DNA of 64,000 bases, taken from Apodemus sylvaticus (Eukaryota > Chordata > Mammalia > Rodentia > Muridae). This document shows positions 40,600 through 51,205 of the stretch, piece after piece (within the stretch, counting starts at the first letter, position 1; every line of letters begins with the position of its first letter). The stretch covers positions 100,591,782 through 100,655,781 of the forward strand of contig NC_067473.1 in NCBI RefSeq assembly GCF_947179515.1, given 5' to 3'. The translations under genes were made by a program, and so were the position numbers. The notes beneath the pieces were generated by a model. The model made no database searches, was not told the origin of the DNA, and was given only the letters and a program-made list of their open reading frames with translations.

Positions 40600-40892
40600 T
40601 GTTTCTTTGCTTGGTTGGTTGTTTGGGTTTGGGTTTTTGAGACAGGGTTTTTCTGTTTAGTCCTGGCTGTCTTGGAACTCTCCCCCTCTCTCTCCCTCTC
40701 TCTCCCTTTCTCTCCCTCCCTCCTTCTCTCTCCCTCTCCCTCTCTCTCTCCCTCTCTCTCTCCCTCTCTCTCCCTCTCCCTCTCCCCCCCCCTCTCTCTT
40801 TCTCGACCATGCTGGACTCAAACTCAGAGATCCACCTGCCTCTGCCTCCCAACTGCTGGGATTAAGAGCATGCACTGCCACTGCCCGGCTAA
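40600..40892 (-). mobile_element. B1 SINE with internal (CT)n expansion
   Basis: GAGACAGGGTTTTTCTGTTT and TGGCTGTCTTGGAACTC lie before, and GACCATGCTGGACTCAAAC and ACCTGCCTCTGCCTCCCAAC after, a C/T tract at about 40680-40804 that replaces the ACTCTGTA of B1. Confidence 0.9.
40680..40804 (+). repeat. C/T tract inside a B1
   Basis: CTCTCTCC and CCCTCTC units, about 124 bp, purine-free. Confidence 0.95.
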
Positions 40893-40916
40893 TTTTTTTT
40901 TCACTTTTAAAATTTA

Positions 40917-41104
40917 TTTGGGCCTGAGAAATGGCTCATCAGTGAAGAGCACCGACTGCTCTTCTGAAGGTCCTGAATTAAAATCCTAGCAACTACATGG
41001 TGGCTCACAACCATCCGTAATGAGATCTGATGCCCTCTTCTGGTGTGTCTGAAGACAGCTACAGTGTACTTACATATAATAATAAATAAGTCTTTAAATC
41101 TTTT
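40917..41104 (+). mobile_element. B2 SINE
   Basis: GGGCCTGAGAAATGGCTCAT, CATGGTGGCTCACAACCATC, ATGCCCTCTTCTGGTGTGTC and AGACAGCTACAGTGTACTTA. It carries the CTCF-like motif on the minus strand at about 41030-41049. Confidence 0.95.
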
Positions 41105-41198
41105 TCTTCATTTTTTATTGATTCTTTGTGAGTTTTGCTAAACTCACAAAGTCTCACTCATCCCCATCTCCTTTGTCCTGGCAATCTCCCTCCAAAAT

Positions 41199-41235
<37 letters not shown>

Positions 41236-41239
41236 CACC

Positions 41240-41271
<32 letters not shown>

Positions 41272-42900
41272 CAACAAGAAAGACAAGGCATAGAAAACAT
41301 CTCATCATGGAAGCTGTAGTGTGTCACAGTGTCGCCCCACAGTATATCCCCCATCCACACATCTTCACTTGCAAAATGTTCATTGCAATGAGTCATTGGT
41401 CTAGTCTGAGATCTCTGGCTTCTGTGACACCATCAATATTGGATCAATATTCACAGGGCCTCCTCCAGGTTATCCTGTTGCTGCCCTGTGTCATGGAGAT
41501 CCTATAGCTTTGAATCAGCCGAATTGGTCCTTTCACGCACCCCAAAGGTTGAGATATGATATAGATTTTGGGGTGAGTCAACTCTGGATCTGGGAGAGTG
41601 GGCCCTGCATCTTGCCTGAACAGCACAGCAGATCTGACCCTGGTGGTGGGGGCAAGATGAGCTGGCCCCGAGGGGGAGGGCTCCCTGAGCAGAAGAGTCG
41701 GCCCCACCCCTGGATCTGGATCTGGACCTGGTGGTAGCTGAGCTGGTCATCCCCACGCTCTCCCTTATCTGCAACAGCAGCGCAAACTCTCCTGCACTGT
41801 TCCTGCTTGGCCACCCAATGGAGCCATCAGCAGGGAGGGTCGGTTCTCCTGCTCTCAAGCCTTCAGTGATGGCTCACCTGCACCCACGCCTCCAGAGCCC
41901 TGTGCTTCTTAGTCTTGGTGTGGGACCTGCTCTTTCTAGTGTGGCAGCTTGTGAGGGGCTGGGCCAGCTCTCCTGCTCTCACACCCTTAGGGCTGGCTCA
42001 TAGGCAGGGCCCAGTCTCCAGAGTGCTACCACCAGTGAGAGGACAGGGTTAGCTTTCCCACTCTCATGCCCATGAGCTTACCCATACCCCTGCCCCTTCC
42101 CCCAAGTGCTGCCACTGTGCCATAGCCAGTAAGGGGCAGGGCCAGGTCTGCCCAGCCTCTGAACATTCACATGGTCCCCTGCAGCTGCCCCTACCAGGGA
42201 TGTCCCCATGTTCTGTAGTAGTAACATGAGCCATGGACATCAACACACTTACCCCTGCCACCGTATAGCCAGGGACCCAGACATGGCCCTCAGCTGCGGC
42301 TTGGGCTCAGACTTCATTACGGCTGACCACTCGCAACAGTCTACTCCCGTCCACCCACAAGTCTCTAGTCCCATCTCTCCACATAATGCTCAAGCTGCTC
42401 CACCTCTCTTTCTCTTCTACCTGTCAACCACGGACTTGTACATTGTAGCGGCTCCTGCTGCAGGCTGGCCAGCCCCTGGGTGACAACCTCCAACTGTGCT
42501 GTGGTGTGTGAGTGTCCACAGCTGGCCCATGCCATGCCCAGGAGGACAGGTCTGTGAGCAGCACGGTGGTCTGCAGATCTTTGTCTCTTTCCCTCCCTCA
42601 ATACACTGCATTGGCAGGGCTCTGGGTGTCTATGGCCTGCCCAGGCTCTGGGGCAGAAGCAGGTCAGTGGGTGGGTGTCTTTTCTCTGCCCCACACCACA
42701 TGCATGGCAGGTCTCTGTCTTCCTCCTCCCACAGTGTGCTGCCTGGATTTGATTTGACTTGATTTTTATATGTCCTGGGCATAAAACAGCTTTAGCCATC
42801 AGGCTAGTATGAGAAAAGCACTGCCATCTGCTCTGCCTTGACTGATATAGAACACTGCCACCAATATCAAGGTGTCTCTCGGTCCATTGCCAGGGGGTTC
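41105..42900 (-). mobile_element. L1 3' UTR, Lx-like, 5'-truncated
   Basis: TTTTTTATTGATTCTTTGTG at 41112-41131 is the reverse of the AATCAATAAAAAA end of rodent L1. To the right lie about 1.7 kb with repeated AGCTGGCC-type phrases in sense orientation and no ORF2 motif. The element therefore seems to be 3' UTR only. Its open frames (for example 42365-43087 minus) run out into a B1 and are not genes. Confidence 0.65.
41203..41278 (+). repeat. (CA)n, (CCA)n and (CAA)n compound microsatellite
   Basis: About 15 CA, then about seven ACC, then about eight AAC units, near the 3' end of the L1. Confidence 0.95.
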
Positions 42901-42902
42901 TA

Positions 42903-43103
42903 AACTTTGCTTTGTTTTGCTTTGTTTTGTTTTGTTTAAGACACAGTCTTACTATGTATGCAACCCTAACCAGCCTGGATTTCTTCTGTGTAGACCAGGA
43001 TGGCCTTGAACTCACAGGGATCTGCTTGCTCCCATCATTAACTCTGCCCCTGCTGCTATCGCCCAAGAGTGCTGGGATTAAAGGCACGGTGTACTACCAC
43101 ACT
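42903..43103 (-). mobile_element. B1 SINE
   Basis: (GTTTT)n tail, AAGACACAGTCTTACTATGT, GACCAGGATGGCCTTGAACT and GAGTGCTGGGATTAAAGGCA. It holds extra sequence in the middle. Confidence 0.8.
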
Positions 43104-43224
43104 GTTGCTGTGCAATGTTCACACAAAGTAAGAGTACAGAGAAAAAGTAACACTGCCTCCTGCCCTCTCACTCTTGGTTGCTGTAAACCTTCTGGCACCT
43201 TCTCTACAGACACACAGGTGTGAT

Positions 43225-43405
43225 AATTTTTAAAGTTTAAATTTCATTTAGCATTCTGTTTGGTAGTGTGGGAACGGGTACTGTGCCATGGCACATGTGT
43301 GGAGGTCAGAGGACAGCTTTCAGGACTGGGTTCCCTCCTTCCTCTGTGGTTTCCAAGGAAGGCGGGCTTTAGAAAAAGTGCTTTTGCTGAGCAAGTTTGT
43401 CCACT
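43225..43405 (-). mobile_element. RSINE1-type SINE
   Basis: GTGTGGAGGTCAGAGGACAG, CTGGGTTCCCTCCTTCCTCT and GTGCTTTTGCTGAGC in reverse. Confidence 0.65.
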
Positions 43406-44174
43406 CTAGCTGCAATGATTTGCTTATGTACGTAAATGAGATTACACCATGGTCTGCTACCTTCTCGACACACACAGTTACCTTGGACATCACTGGCCCA
43501 CTACATTCTTTCTCAGGGATTCATAGCATCACCATGCAGACATTCTTCCCTGAAGGGCATTTAAAATTTTAACAATGTTTTACCCCCTAAATGCATTATA
43601 CATATATATATGTATGTATACATAAGTATACACATATACATAAATGTATACATAAATTATATTAGTATGTACATATACATATATACCTAAGCATACTATA
43701 TTAAAGTATCACTGGGGATAGTCACTATATGAATATTCCTTCAGAAGGGATAATTAGAATTGTTTGTAAATGTGGGGAAGTTGTTCGTCATAGGTTCAGT
43801 TGTGGTTTTGGTTTTGGTTTGGTCCACTGGAAAACCTTCACAGTTTGATAAAGCTCATCAAAATTTCAACAAACATGAAAGGAAAAATGAACCAACACCT
43901 CGAAGGAGTTGAGGAAACACTGTGAGCTAAGGAGGGACCTCGAGGGAAACAAGGCCTGATGTGGGGAAGAGCACGGCCAGTTAGGAGCTGGGGAGAGAGA
44001 AACAGGCTTGGGCCAGTGAGAAGGGAAGAGAAGTGACCTTGGCTGAGGTGAGTGAACTGCGTGTCCACTGAGAGATGTGAACTCTCTGGGACTCTCCATG
44101 CCTTCAGACACTACCCCTGAGGTCAAAGCCAAGTCTTCAGGCTTCAGATAGTCATGGTTGAAAACACAAATATA
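43406..44174. other. Single-copy DNA with an AT-rich run
   Basis: (TATACA)-like run at 43595-43690. Otherwise no repeat. Overlapping minus-strand frames at 43838-44132 lack known domains. Confidence 0.4.
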
Positions 44175-44372
44175 TCTGGGGCTAGGCTTGGCTGATAGAG
44201 GGCTTGTTTAGCTTTCAGGGAACCCCAAGTTTGATTCCAAGCACCACAGAAGTGATGCGATGGTAGACACTGATAATTCTGCACTTGGGAAGTAAAGGCA
44301 GGAGGATCAAGAGTTCAGGATATGATGAATTCAACACCAGCGGAGGCTACATGGGATGCTAAGAAACAAAGG
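44175..44372 (+). mobile_element. B4 SINE
   Basis: GGGGCTAGGCTTGGCTGATA, AGTTTGATTCCAAGCACCAC and TAATTCTGCACTTGGGAAG. Confidence 0.75.
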
Positions 44373-44699
44373 CAAACACACGGTTTTGAGCCAGTCCAAA
44401 CTAGCCAAGGTCCAATATGTTTCCAATAAGTGACCCAGAAGACTGCAGAAAACATGCTTTTCCAGCCAGAAGCCACAATCCTTCAGGGACACGTCTCACA
44501 GCAGCTCACACCTCTAAGCAGGCTACATTTGGGAGCTAAGGAAGCTAAGGAAGCTAAGGAGTCAAGGAAGGTTTAAAGATGGTTGGGGAGTAGGGCAAAG
44601 CAGGGGAGGAGCATTGCGAATAGAGAAAGAAAAGAGAATTGACGCTTGGTGAAATTTGACCTGCAGGGCAACTCATGCTTAGGATCATGGTGTTTGAAA
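44373..44699. other. Single-copy DNA
   Basis: Contains GAAGCTAAGGAAGCTAAGG, a short GGAAGCTAA triplication at about 44534-44562. No gene seen. Confidence 0.4.
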
Positions 44700-44811
44700 G
44701 TATGGGGTGGGAGGATCAACCTGGATTCAGAGCCAGCCTGGGTTTCAAAGTGAAATAAATATTGTCTCAAAGGAAAGAAAGAAAAAAAATAGAAAGATAG
44801 AAAGAAAAGAA

Positions 44812-44878
<67 letters not shown>

Positions 44879-45003
44879 GGAAGAAGAGAAGGAGGGAGGA
44901 AGGAGGGAGGGAGGAAAGGAAGGAAGGAAGGAAGGAAGGAAGGAAGGAAGGAAGGAAGGAAGGAAGGAAGGAAGGAAGGAAGGAGGGAGGGAACGAAGGA
45001 AAA
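44700..45003 (+). mobile_element. B1 3' part with (GAAA)n/(GGAA)n tail
   Basis: GGGAGGATCAACCTGG, AGCCAGCCTGGGTTTCAAAG and TTGTCTCAAAGGAAAG, then a purine tract from 44771 to 45003: GAAA units first, GGAA units after about 44880. Confidence 0.85.
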
Positions 45004-45024
45004 GAAACAGACTTTGATTTTATT

Positions 45025-45292
45025 GTTTGTTAATTCTGAGACAAGATCTTGCTATTTAGCCCTGGATGGCCTGGATCTTACCATGTAGACCAGGCTAACC
45101 TCAGAATCATTCTGCCTTCTGTCCCTTGTCTCCTAACTGACTTTGCCTCCATGCACAGCTTGATCAACACTACTTTTTTTTTTTTTTTAATGCATAAACA
45201 CATCAGAAGAGGGCACTGGATCCCGTTACAGATGGTTGTGAGCCACCATGTGGTTGCTGGGAATTGAACTCAGGACCTCTGGAAAAGGAGTC
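45025..45292 (-). mobile_element. B1 followed by B2 SINE
   Basis: B1 45025-45165: CTGAGACAAGATCTTGCTAT and AGACCAGGCTAACCTCAG. B2 45171-45292: T-run, ACATCAGAAGAGGGCACTGG, GCCACCATGTGGTTGCTGGG and CTCAGGACCTCTGG. The tRNA-like end of B2 is missing. Confidence 0.85.
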
Positions 45293-45475
45293 CAGCTCAA
45301 TCATTACTACCTTTACTATTAACATATTTACAAATAAACTGATATAATTCCTGTGTTTTGCTTTTAAAAAGTGGAGGTTGAGGACATGGGTAAAGGAATA
45401 GACAAAAGATACCACCCATAACTTAAAATTCACCGAAGCTGGATGCTACATTCATAGAACTCTTTAAAAATGTTT

Positions 45476-45620
45476 TTCTGTCTGTCTGTCTATCATCTAT
45501 TTATCATCTAATATCTATGTATTTTGTATGTATGTATGTATGTATATATGTATCTATCTATCTATCATCTGTCTACTTGTCTATCTATGTATCTATCTAT
45601 CATCTGCCTACCTGTCTATG

Positions 45621-45651
<31 letters not shown>

Positions 45652-45788
45652 CTATCTATCTATCTATCTATCATCTGCCTACCTGTCTATGTATGTATGT
45701 ATGTATGTATGTATGTATGTATGTATGTATGTATGTATCTATCTATCTATCTATCTATCATCTGCCTACCTGTTTATCTATCTATTGT
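45476..45788 (+). repeat. Compound (TCTG), (TATG) and (TATC) array with higher-order unit
   Basis: The phrase CATCTGNCTACNTGTNTAT recurs at 45566, 45601, 45672 and 45759, each preceded by TATC and TATG runs. The spacings are 35, 71 and 87 bases. Confidence 0.95.
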
Positions 45789-45994
45789 ATAGGTGCAGAC
45801 TCTCAAGTCCTGGCAGTCAGAGGTTAGATTTCAGGACTCAGTTCCATCCTACCGCGTAGGCTCCAGGACTGAAGCGAGCTTGGCTATAAGCGCCTTTTCT
45901 TGTTGGGCACCTCAATCATTGGTCCTCTTCATGTAGTCTTGCACTATATATTACACATATTCTTTTGTATTCTGAGTGTCCTTACAATTTTCTA
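45789..45994. other. Possible reverse SINE remnant
   Basis: CAGAGGTTAGATTTCAGGAC and CTCCAGGACTGAAGCGAGCT faintly recall RSINE1 in reverse. Otherwise unassigned. Confidence 0.3.
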
Positions 45995-46018
45995 AAACAC
46001 ACACACACAGGAGGGGGG

Positions 46019-46082
<64 letters not shown>
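45995..46082 (+). repeat. (CA)n, G-run and (GA)n
   Basis: A short CA run, GGAGGGGGGGG, then about 31 GA units. Confidence 0.95.
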
Positions 46083-46084
<2 letters not shown>

Positions 46085-46254
46085 CAGTAACACCAGTCCA
46101 CCATTATGAGGGTCCCACCTTCGTGATCTCACCTAATGCTAATGGCCTCCTAAAGAATCCTATCTGGATCTGGAGACTGAGCTTCTACTCTGTGGGCACA
46201 GCTCTTTCTTCATCCCAAGAGAAAGGCAAAGGCAGTGTGGAAGCTGTTAGGGAG

Positions 46255-46368
46255 TGGCTGTAGTTCCAGCTACCCGAGAGGCTGAGGCAGGATGACCTCT
46301 TAAGCTGGGAGTGCAGCTGGGTTTGAGGTCAGCATGGACAATGCAGCGAGCCCTGGACAAAAGAGGAG
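46255..46368 (+). mobile_element. 7SL-like monomer (PB1/B1-related)
   Basis: TGTAGTTCCAGCTACCCGAG and AGGCTGAGGCAGGATGACCT are closer to 7SL RNA and PB1 than to modern B1. GAGGTCAGCATGGACAATGC follows. Confidence 0.55.
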
Positions 46369-46464
46369 ACTAGAGGAGGGGAGACAGGGAGGGGAAGGGG
46401 AAGAAGAGAGAAGGAGAAATGTGGGTTGAGCTTGGCTGTGAGTTTTCTGAAAAGACTTCCCAGA

Positions 46465-46752
46465 GCAGGGCTGCTGAGATGGCTCTTCATACAAAGGTGC
46501 CGGAGTTAGATCCCTGGAATCTATGGTGGAAGGAGTGGGGCTCACTCCCATCTTTTGACTTTTACTTAAGTGTACGCGCACAACCATAGACACACACACA
46601 CACACACACAAGCATACACACACAGACAAGCATAGACATACACACACATAAGCATAGACATACACACACACAAGCATAGACACACACACACACAAGCATA
46701 CACACACACACAAGCATACACACACACACAAGCATAGACACACACACACAAG

Positions 46753-46791
<39 letters not shown>

Positions 46792-46800
46792 AAACACACT
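46465..46800 (+). mobile_element. RSINE1-type SINE with long (CA)n tail
   Basis: GGGCTGCTGAGATGGCTCTT and GTTAGATCCCTGGAATCTAT, then from about 46588 CA runs punctuated by AAGCATAGACA and AAGCATACACA phrases up to 46800. Confidence 0.75.
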
Positions 46801-47587
46801 AGGTTTTTTAAATAGAAAAAAAAGTCTCCATGCTCCCTGGAGCCAAGGCCTACATGATCTCTTTCCCACGCACCCCCTCTCCTCCTGTATGGGATTTTCT
46901 TCTAGTTCTCTTTCGTTAAGGTGTGGCCCTTGGCAGAGGTCCAGCTTTGAAAGGGGGTCTCTAATCTTCCTCTTGGCTTTGAACTGGAGTCTTTAGAGGA
47001 TTCCAGGCTCAGAGTCCATCCTCTAGCACCTGGGGCCAAGGAAGCCTCAGCTCCAGTGACAGGTATCCTCCAGTTTCCGCTTCTCCCTCCCTCTCCCTTC
47101 CTCTCCCTCCCCCTCCCTTCCTCTCCCTCCCCTCCCTCCTGCACATTGCCTGCCCCCTTCTGAATTTCATTAGCTTGTTTGTGTTTTTCTTGCCTTTACT
47201 GCTCCTTTAGCCAGCTCACCCAGGCTTTCTGAAGGGTGGAGGAATAAGAATTTCCTTATTCCTGCAAAGTTTGAATGAATACATTAGTGGCTCAGTTTTC
47301 TTATTTTTCCCTAAAGTATCCCCTATCTGGAACTTGGGGCAGAAAAGAACCAGGACACTGCTTAGAGAGTTCCTCTAGTCGTTCTCAGCCAGGAGTTGGG
47401 TGGAGGCAGCATTTATAAATTGGGAAGAATATTCCAGATACGTGTCCCTAGTGGCAGAACGGGAACTCCAGGATGAAGGAGCTTGGAGAGGCCTGCTCCA
47501 GCTGAGAGAGGACACTGGGTTGGAGCACAGAGCATCCTGCTGAAGTCGAATCCTTGATTTTACCATGCGCATGTTCCCTCTCCCTTA
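46801..47587. other. Single-copy DNA
   Basis: No gene seen. C/T-rich at about 47082-47140. Minus-strand frames of 65-80 codons without known motifs. Confidence 0.4.
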
Positions 47588-47715
47588 CAGTCAGGGCCTC
47601 TCCTCTATCCCAGGCTGGCCTAGAACTCTGTGTAGCAAGGATAACTCTGCTTGCAGTTCCCCTACCTCCACCACCAAAGTGCTGGATTACGGGCATGCTC
47701 CACCACTCCCAGTCT
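47588..47715 (-). mobile_element. B1 SINE
   Basis: TCCCAGGCTGGCCTAGAACT and AAAGTGCTGGATTACGGGCA in reverse. Confidence 0.7.
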
Positions 47716-47749
47716 TCCCTTCATCCTAAGGAAGATTACAAAACAACAG

Positions 47750-47890
47750 AGAGGGGCAAGTGAGATGCCTCAGTGGGATAGGGTATTTGCTCCCAAGCCC
47801 GACTATCTGATTTTAATCTCCAGCACCCATAAGGAAGAAGGAGAAAACCAACTCCTAAAACCTATCCTCTGACTTCCATATGATTCGGTC
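47750..47890 (+). mobile_element. RSINE1-type SINE
   Basis: GGCAAGTGAGATGCCTCAGT, GCTCCCAAGCCCGACTATC and CTATCCTCTGACTTCCATA. Confidence 0.65.
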
Positions 47891-48300
47891 ACTCCTCTAA
47901 GACACAAAAGCATAAAGGACCTTCTCCCTTCCACAGTCCATGTCCTTCTGTACAAACTCAGATTAATGCCTCGTGAATTCAGTTAGTGCGAGCATGCTGC
48001 TGGTTGGCTAGTAAACTCTCTTTTCTCCCAGTTCTACCCTGTTTTTCTGGTGCTACTGGGGAGGGCACCAGTTTCTTCTACTGCTAAGCCCAACTCCAAC
48101 ATAGCAAGCAAGCCTGGGTGGCTTTCCCTGGGGTGGCAGCTGGCTGGGAAGCCAGCCAAGTTGCCTTTTGGTCTTCTGAGGGGAAACCAGGGTACAAGTT
48201 GGGGCGAGGGGCTGAAGGGAGGGCAGGTTCAGCGGTCTTCAAACGTCTGCTAACAGATGTGCCCACCTCTATTACCAAATGTCTTTTCATTCAAAATACA
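47891..48300. other. Single-copy DNA
   Basis: No repeat recognised. Frames overlap on both strands (48050-48253 plus, 48118-48333 plus, 48084-48290 minus), none known. Confidence 0.4.
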
Positions 48301-48301
48301 A

Positions 48302-48672
48302 CTTGGGGGCTAAGGTTGCAGATCAGTTGGTAGAGGGCTTGGCTAGCACTCATGATGTCTTAGGTTCCATCACCAGCACCACATAAACTGGATATGGTAC
48401 TACACACCTGTAATCTAAGCTCTGCAGAGGATGGGGGGGCAGAAATTCAGGGGTTATACTCAGCTGTGCAGTGAATTTGAGATCAGCCTGAAATACATGA
48501 GTCCCTGTCTAAAAGCAAAACAACAACAAAATCAAGTTGGAAAGCTAGGCAGGGTAGTGTATGACTGTATTCCTAGTACTTCTGAGGAAGCTGACATGGG
48601 AGGGTCACAGAGACTAGGATTTGAAGCCAGCCTGGGCAACAAAGGGAGATTCTGTCTCAAAATAAGTAAATA
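48302..48672 (+). mobile_element. B4 SINE followed by a B1-like SINE
   Basis: B4: GGGGGCTAAGGTTGCAGATC and CACACCTGTAATCTAAGCTC. B1-like from 48536: AAGCTAGGCAGGGTAGTGTA, GAAGCCAGCCTGGGCAACAA and ATTCTGTCTCAAAATAAG. Confidence 0.75.
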
Positions 48673-48712
48673 TATACATGATTTGAATGATTCCATTAAA
48701 TATTGTGTTCTT

Positions 48713-49089
48713 GGGACTGGAGAGATGGCTCAGTTGTTAAGAGCATTTGCAGCCTTCCAGAGGACTGGGGTTCAGTTCCTAGCACCCACAGGGAGATTCA
48801 TCTGCATTTCCAGTCCCAGGGGACATGATGCCCTCTTCTGGCCTCTGCAAGCACTACATGGTACAAGATACACAGACATGCATGCAGGCAAGACATCTAT
48901 ACACATAAAATAATAAAATAAAGATAACTATGGGGGGGGGGCTGGAGAGATAGCTCAGTGGTTAAGAGCACTTACTGCTCTTGCAGAGGACCCTGATTTG
49001 GTTCCCAGCACCCACAAGGCAGCTCACAACTCCAGTTCCAGGGAGTTCAACATCTCTTTGGATATCCAAGGTTCTTGTTTTCAGGAGGT

Positions 49090-49121
<32 letters not shown>

Positions 49122-49205
49122 GTGTGTGTGTGTCTGTATATATACCCACATACATACATACATAACATACAATAAAATTAATAAAACATAAAATAAAACA
49201 TTTTT
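48713..49205 (+). mobile_element. Two B3 SINEs in tandem
   Basis: First 48713-48928: GGGACTGGAGAGATGGCTCA and GCCCTCTTCTGGCCTCTGCA. Second 48939-49205: GGGGGCTGGAGAGATAGCTC and AACTCCAGTTCCAGGG, with its 3' part replaced by (CA)n(TG)n at about 49091-49132. Confidence 0.9.
49091..49132. repeat. (CA)n-ATAT-(TG)n palindromic microsatellite
   Basis: CACACACA runs into ATATATG and TGTGTGTG, giving a self-complementary microsatellite of about 40 bases. Confidence 0.85.
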
Positions 49206-49347
49206 AAAAATCATATACATGTTGGTTAGTAAACTTTGGAGAATTTTATTCAAATAATGCCTAGCCAGGATTTCTCTCTATTTAGAATTTCCTATTGATC
49301 CCAGAAAAAAGTATCACCCACTAAGCGGTTTAAAAGAAGGGAAATTT

Positions 49348-49495
49348 TAGCCTGGTGTGGTGGTACGTGCCTTTAACCCCAGCACTTGGGAGGCAGAGAC
49401 AAGGGGAGGTCTGTGAACTTGAGGTCAGCCTGTTTATAGAGGATGTTTCAGGCCAGCCTGGGCTATACAGTGAGACCTTGTCTCTGTAACCCCCA
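49348..49495 (+). mobile_element. B1 SINE
   Basis: AGCCTGGTGTGGTGGTACGT, TTTAACCCCAGCACTTGGG and GACCTTGTCTCTGTAACCC. Confidence 0.85.
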
Positions 49496-49698
49496 CCCCC
49501 TCAAACAGAACAAAAACACGGGACATTTTTTTCTCACATAGTTCTGAAATCCAAAATGAAGGGGCTAGCAGAGGAAGCTGCCCAACCGCAGGATTTGTTT
49601 GTGACTTTCTCTTAGCTTCTGATGTCACCAGAAATTTTTATCTTCCTTGGTGTCTAGCTATACCCCTCTGCCATTGTTCACACTAATGTAAGCAGTGT

Positions 49699-49743
49699 AT
49701 GAGTGAGTGTGTGAATGTGTGTGTGTGTGTGTGTGTGTGTGTA
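49699..49743 (+). repeat. (TG)n microsatellite
   Basis: About 14 clean TG units after a degenerate GAGTGTGTGAATG lead. Confidence 0.9.
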
Positions 49744-49779
49744 TCTGCCTGACTGTCTTCTTAAAAAATACTTGTACTT

Positions 49780-50132
49780 TTGCCAAGCAGTGCTGGCACA
49801 CACCTTTAATCCCAGCAAAGACAGGTAGATCTCTGAGTTCAAGTCCAGCCTGGTCTACAGAGTGAGTTCCAGAACAGCCAAGACTACACAGAGAAACCCT
49901 GTCTCAAAAAACAAAAACCAACCAACCAAACACAATTATCTTTATTTATGTATGTGTAGATGCACGTGTCATGTTTGTGTGTGCCCACAGGGGCCAGAAG
50001 AGGAACTTGGATCCCCTGGAGCTGGAGATAAAGAAAATTGTGAACTGGCTGACACCAGAGCTGGGACCTACCACAGGGCCTCTGGAAGAGCAGCAAGCAC
50101 TCTTAACCACTGAACCATCTCTCCAGCACCAT
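49780..50132. mobile_element. B1 (plus) followed by B3 (minus)
   Basis: B1 49780-49933: CACACCTTTAATCCCAGCA and GAGAAACCCTGTCTCAAAAA. B3 49934-50132 in reverse: ATCTTTATTTATGTATGTG, GGATCCCCTGGAGCTGGAG and CTCTTAACCACTGAACCATC. The two elements converge tail to tail. Confidence 0.9.
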
Positions 50133-50394
50133 ATGGCATTCTTAAAAAGTACCCATCAGGACTGAGGACCGATTGCAATGCAATATAACTTCATTTTAGC
50201 TTAGCCTATTACATCTGCAATAGCCCTTTCCTCAAATTAAGTTACATTCTGCAGTAATGGGAGCAAAGGATTTCAGGACAAAGTCTGTCTTCCCTCCCTC
50301 TTTCCTCCCCCCCTTCCCTCCCTCTTTCCTCCCCCTCTTCCCCAGCACCAGGGCTAAGTGTATCTAATGTCTGTTGAGTTGTTGCTGCTGTCTG

Positions 50395-50545
50395 CTTTTT
50401 GTTTTGTTGTTTGAGACAACTACCTAAGTAGCCTTGAGTGGCCTGGATCTCTCTGTGGTCCAGGCTGTTCTCAGACTAGTGATTGCCTTTCTTGCCTTCC
50501 AGAGGGCATAGATTACAGGACTGTGCCGTCATGTGCAACCTTTCC
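50395..50545 (-). mobile_element. Diverged B1 SINE
   Basis: GTTGTTTGAGACAACTACCT, GTAGCCTTGAGTGGCCTGG and ATTACAGGACTGTGCCG. Confidence 0.65.
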
Positions 50546-50622
50546 GCCTGCAATTTCAACCTCACTTCTATTCCAGACACTGATCTAAGGGCATGATGGG
50601 ATAATACGTCAGCTCTTTAAAG

Positions 50623-50623
50623 A

Positions 50624-50670
<47 letters not shown>
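50623..50670 (+). repeat. (GA)n microsatellite
   Basis: About 22 GA units directly left of a reverse B3. Confidence 0.95.
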
Positions 50671-50671
<1 letters not shown>

Positions 50672-50699
50672 CTTTAAAATATTTTAAATTATTTCATTT

Positions 50700-51052
50700 T
50701 ATTATTTTTTTTGATGTCCGTGCATGTTTTGTCTGCATGTGTTTGTGTACTGTGTATACTCAGTGCCCAGAGAAGCCAGAAGAGGGGATCAGATCCCTTA
50801 GAAATGGAGTTTCAGACAGTTGTGAGCAACTGTGGATGCTGAGAATTGAATTTAGGTCCTCTGGAAGAGCACCGCTGATTTATCTCTCCATCCCAACCTA
50901 CCTTCTTCCTTCCTTCCATTTTTAAAAACAGGGTCCTATTATGAAGCCCTGACTAGCCCAGGATTCACCAGATTAGCCTCAGACTCGCAGAGATCCACTT
51001 GTTTCTGCCTCAAAGAGCTAGGATTAAAGGTATTACACCATGACCAGCCTTT
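50700..51052 (-). mobile_element. B3 followed by B1 SINE
   Basis: B3 50700-50897: GTTTTGTCTGCATGTGTTTG, GCCAGAAGAGGGGATCAGAT and CTCTGGAAGAGCACCG. B1 50908-51052: GAAGCCCTGACTAGCCCAGG and AGCTAGGATTAAAGGTAT. Confidence 0.8.
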
Positions 51053-51089
51053 GTGAGAGAAAATTCTCGATACTTTAAACAAATTATAG

Positions 51090-51205
51090 TTCTGCCAGGC
51101 AGTGGTGGCACATGCCTTTAATCCCAGCACTCAGGAGGCTGGCAGATCTCTGTGAGTTCCAGGACAGCCAGGACTACACAGAGAAACCCTGTCTTGGGGG
51201 AGAGG
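51090..51205 (+). mobile_element. B1 SINE with internal deletion
   Basis: TGCCAGGCAGTGGTGGCACA, TTTAATCCCAGCACTCAGGA and GAGTTCCAGGACAGCCAGGA. The GGCCAGCCTGG block in between is missing. Confidence 0.9.

Noticed and set aside
42365..43087. 240-codon minus-strand frame, the longest in the window
   Set aside because: It begins in a reverse B1 and runs into L1 3' UTR; no domain seen.
45517..45859. Three parallel frames rich in Tyr, Ile, Cys and Met
   Set aside because: All three plus-strand phases are open because the array is built of TATC and TATG units.
46255..46368. Functional 7SL RNA gene
   Set aside because: Only a short 7SL-like segment with several changes; it fits a PB1/B1-type monomer.
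46300..46869. 189-codon minus-strand frame rich in Val and Cys
   Set aside because: A translation of the (CA)n array read as TG on the other strand.
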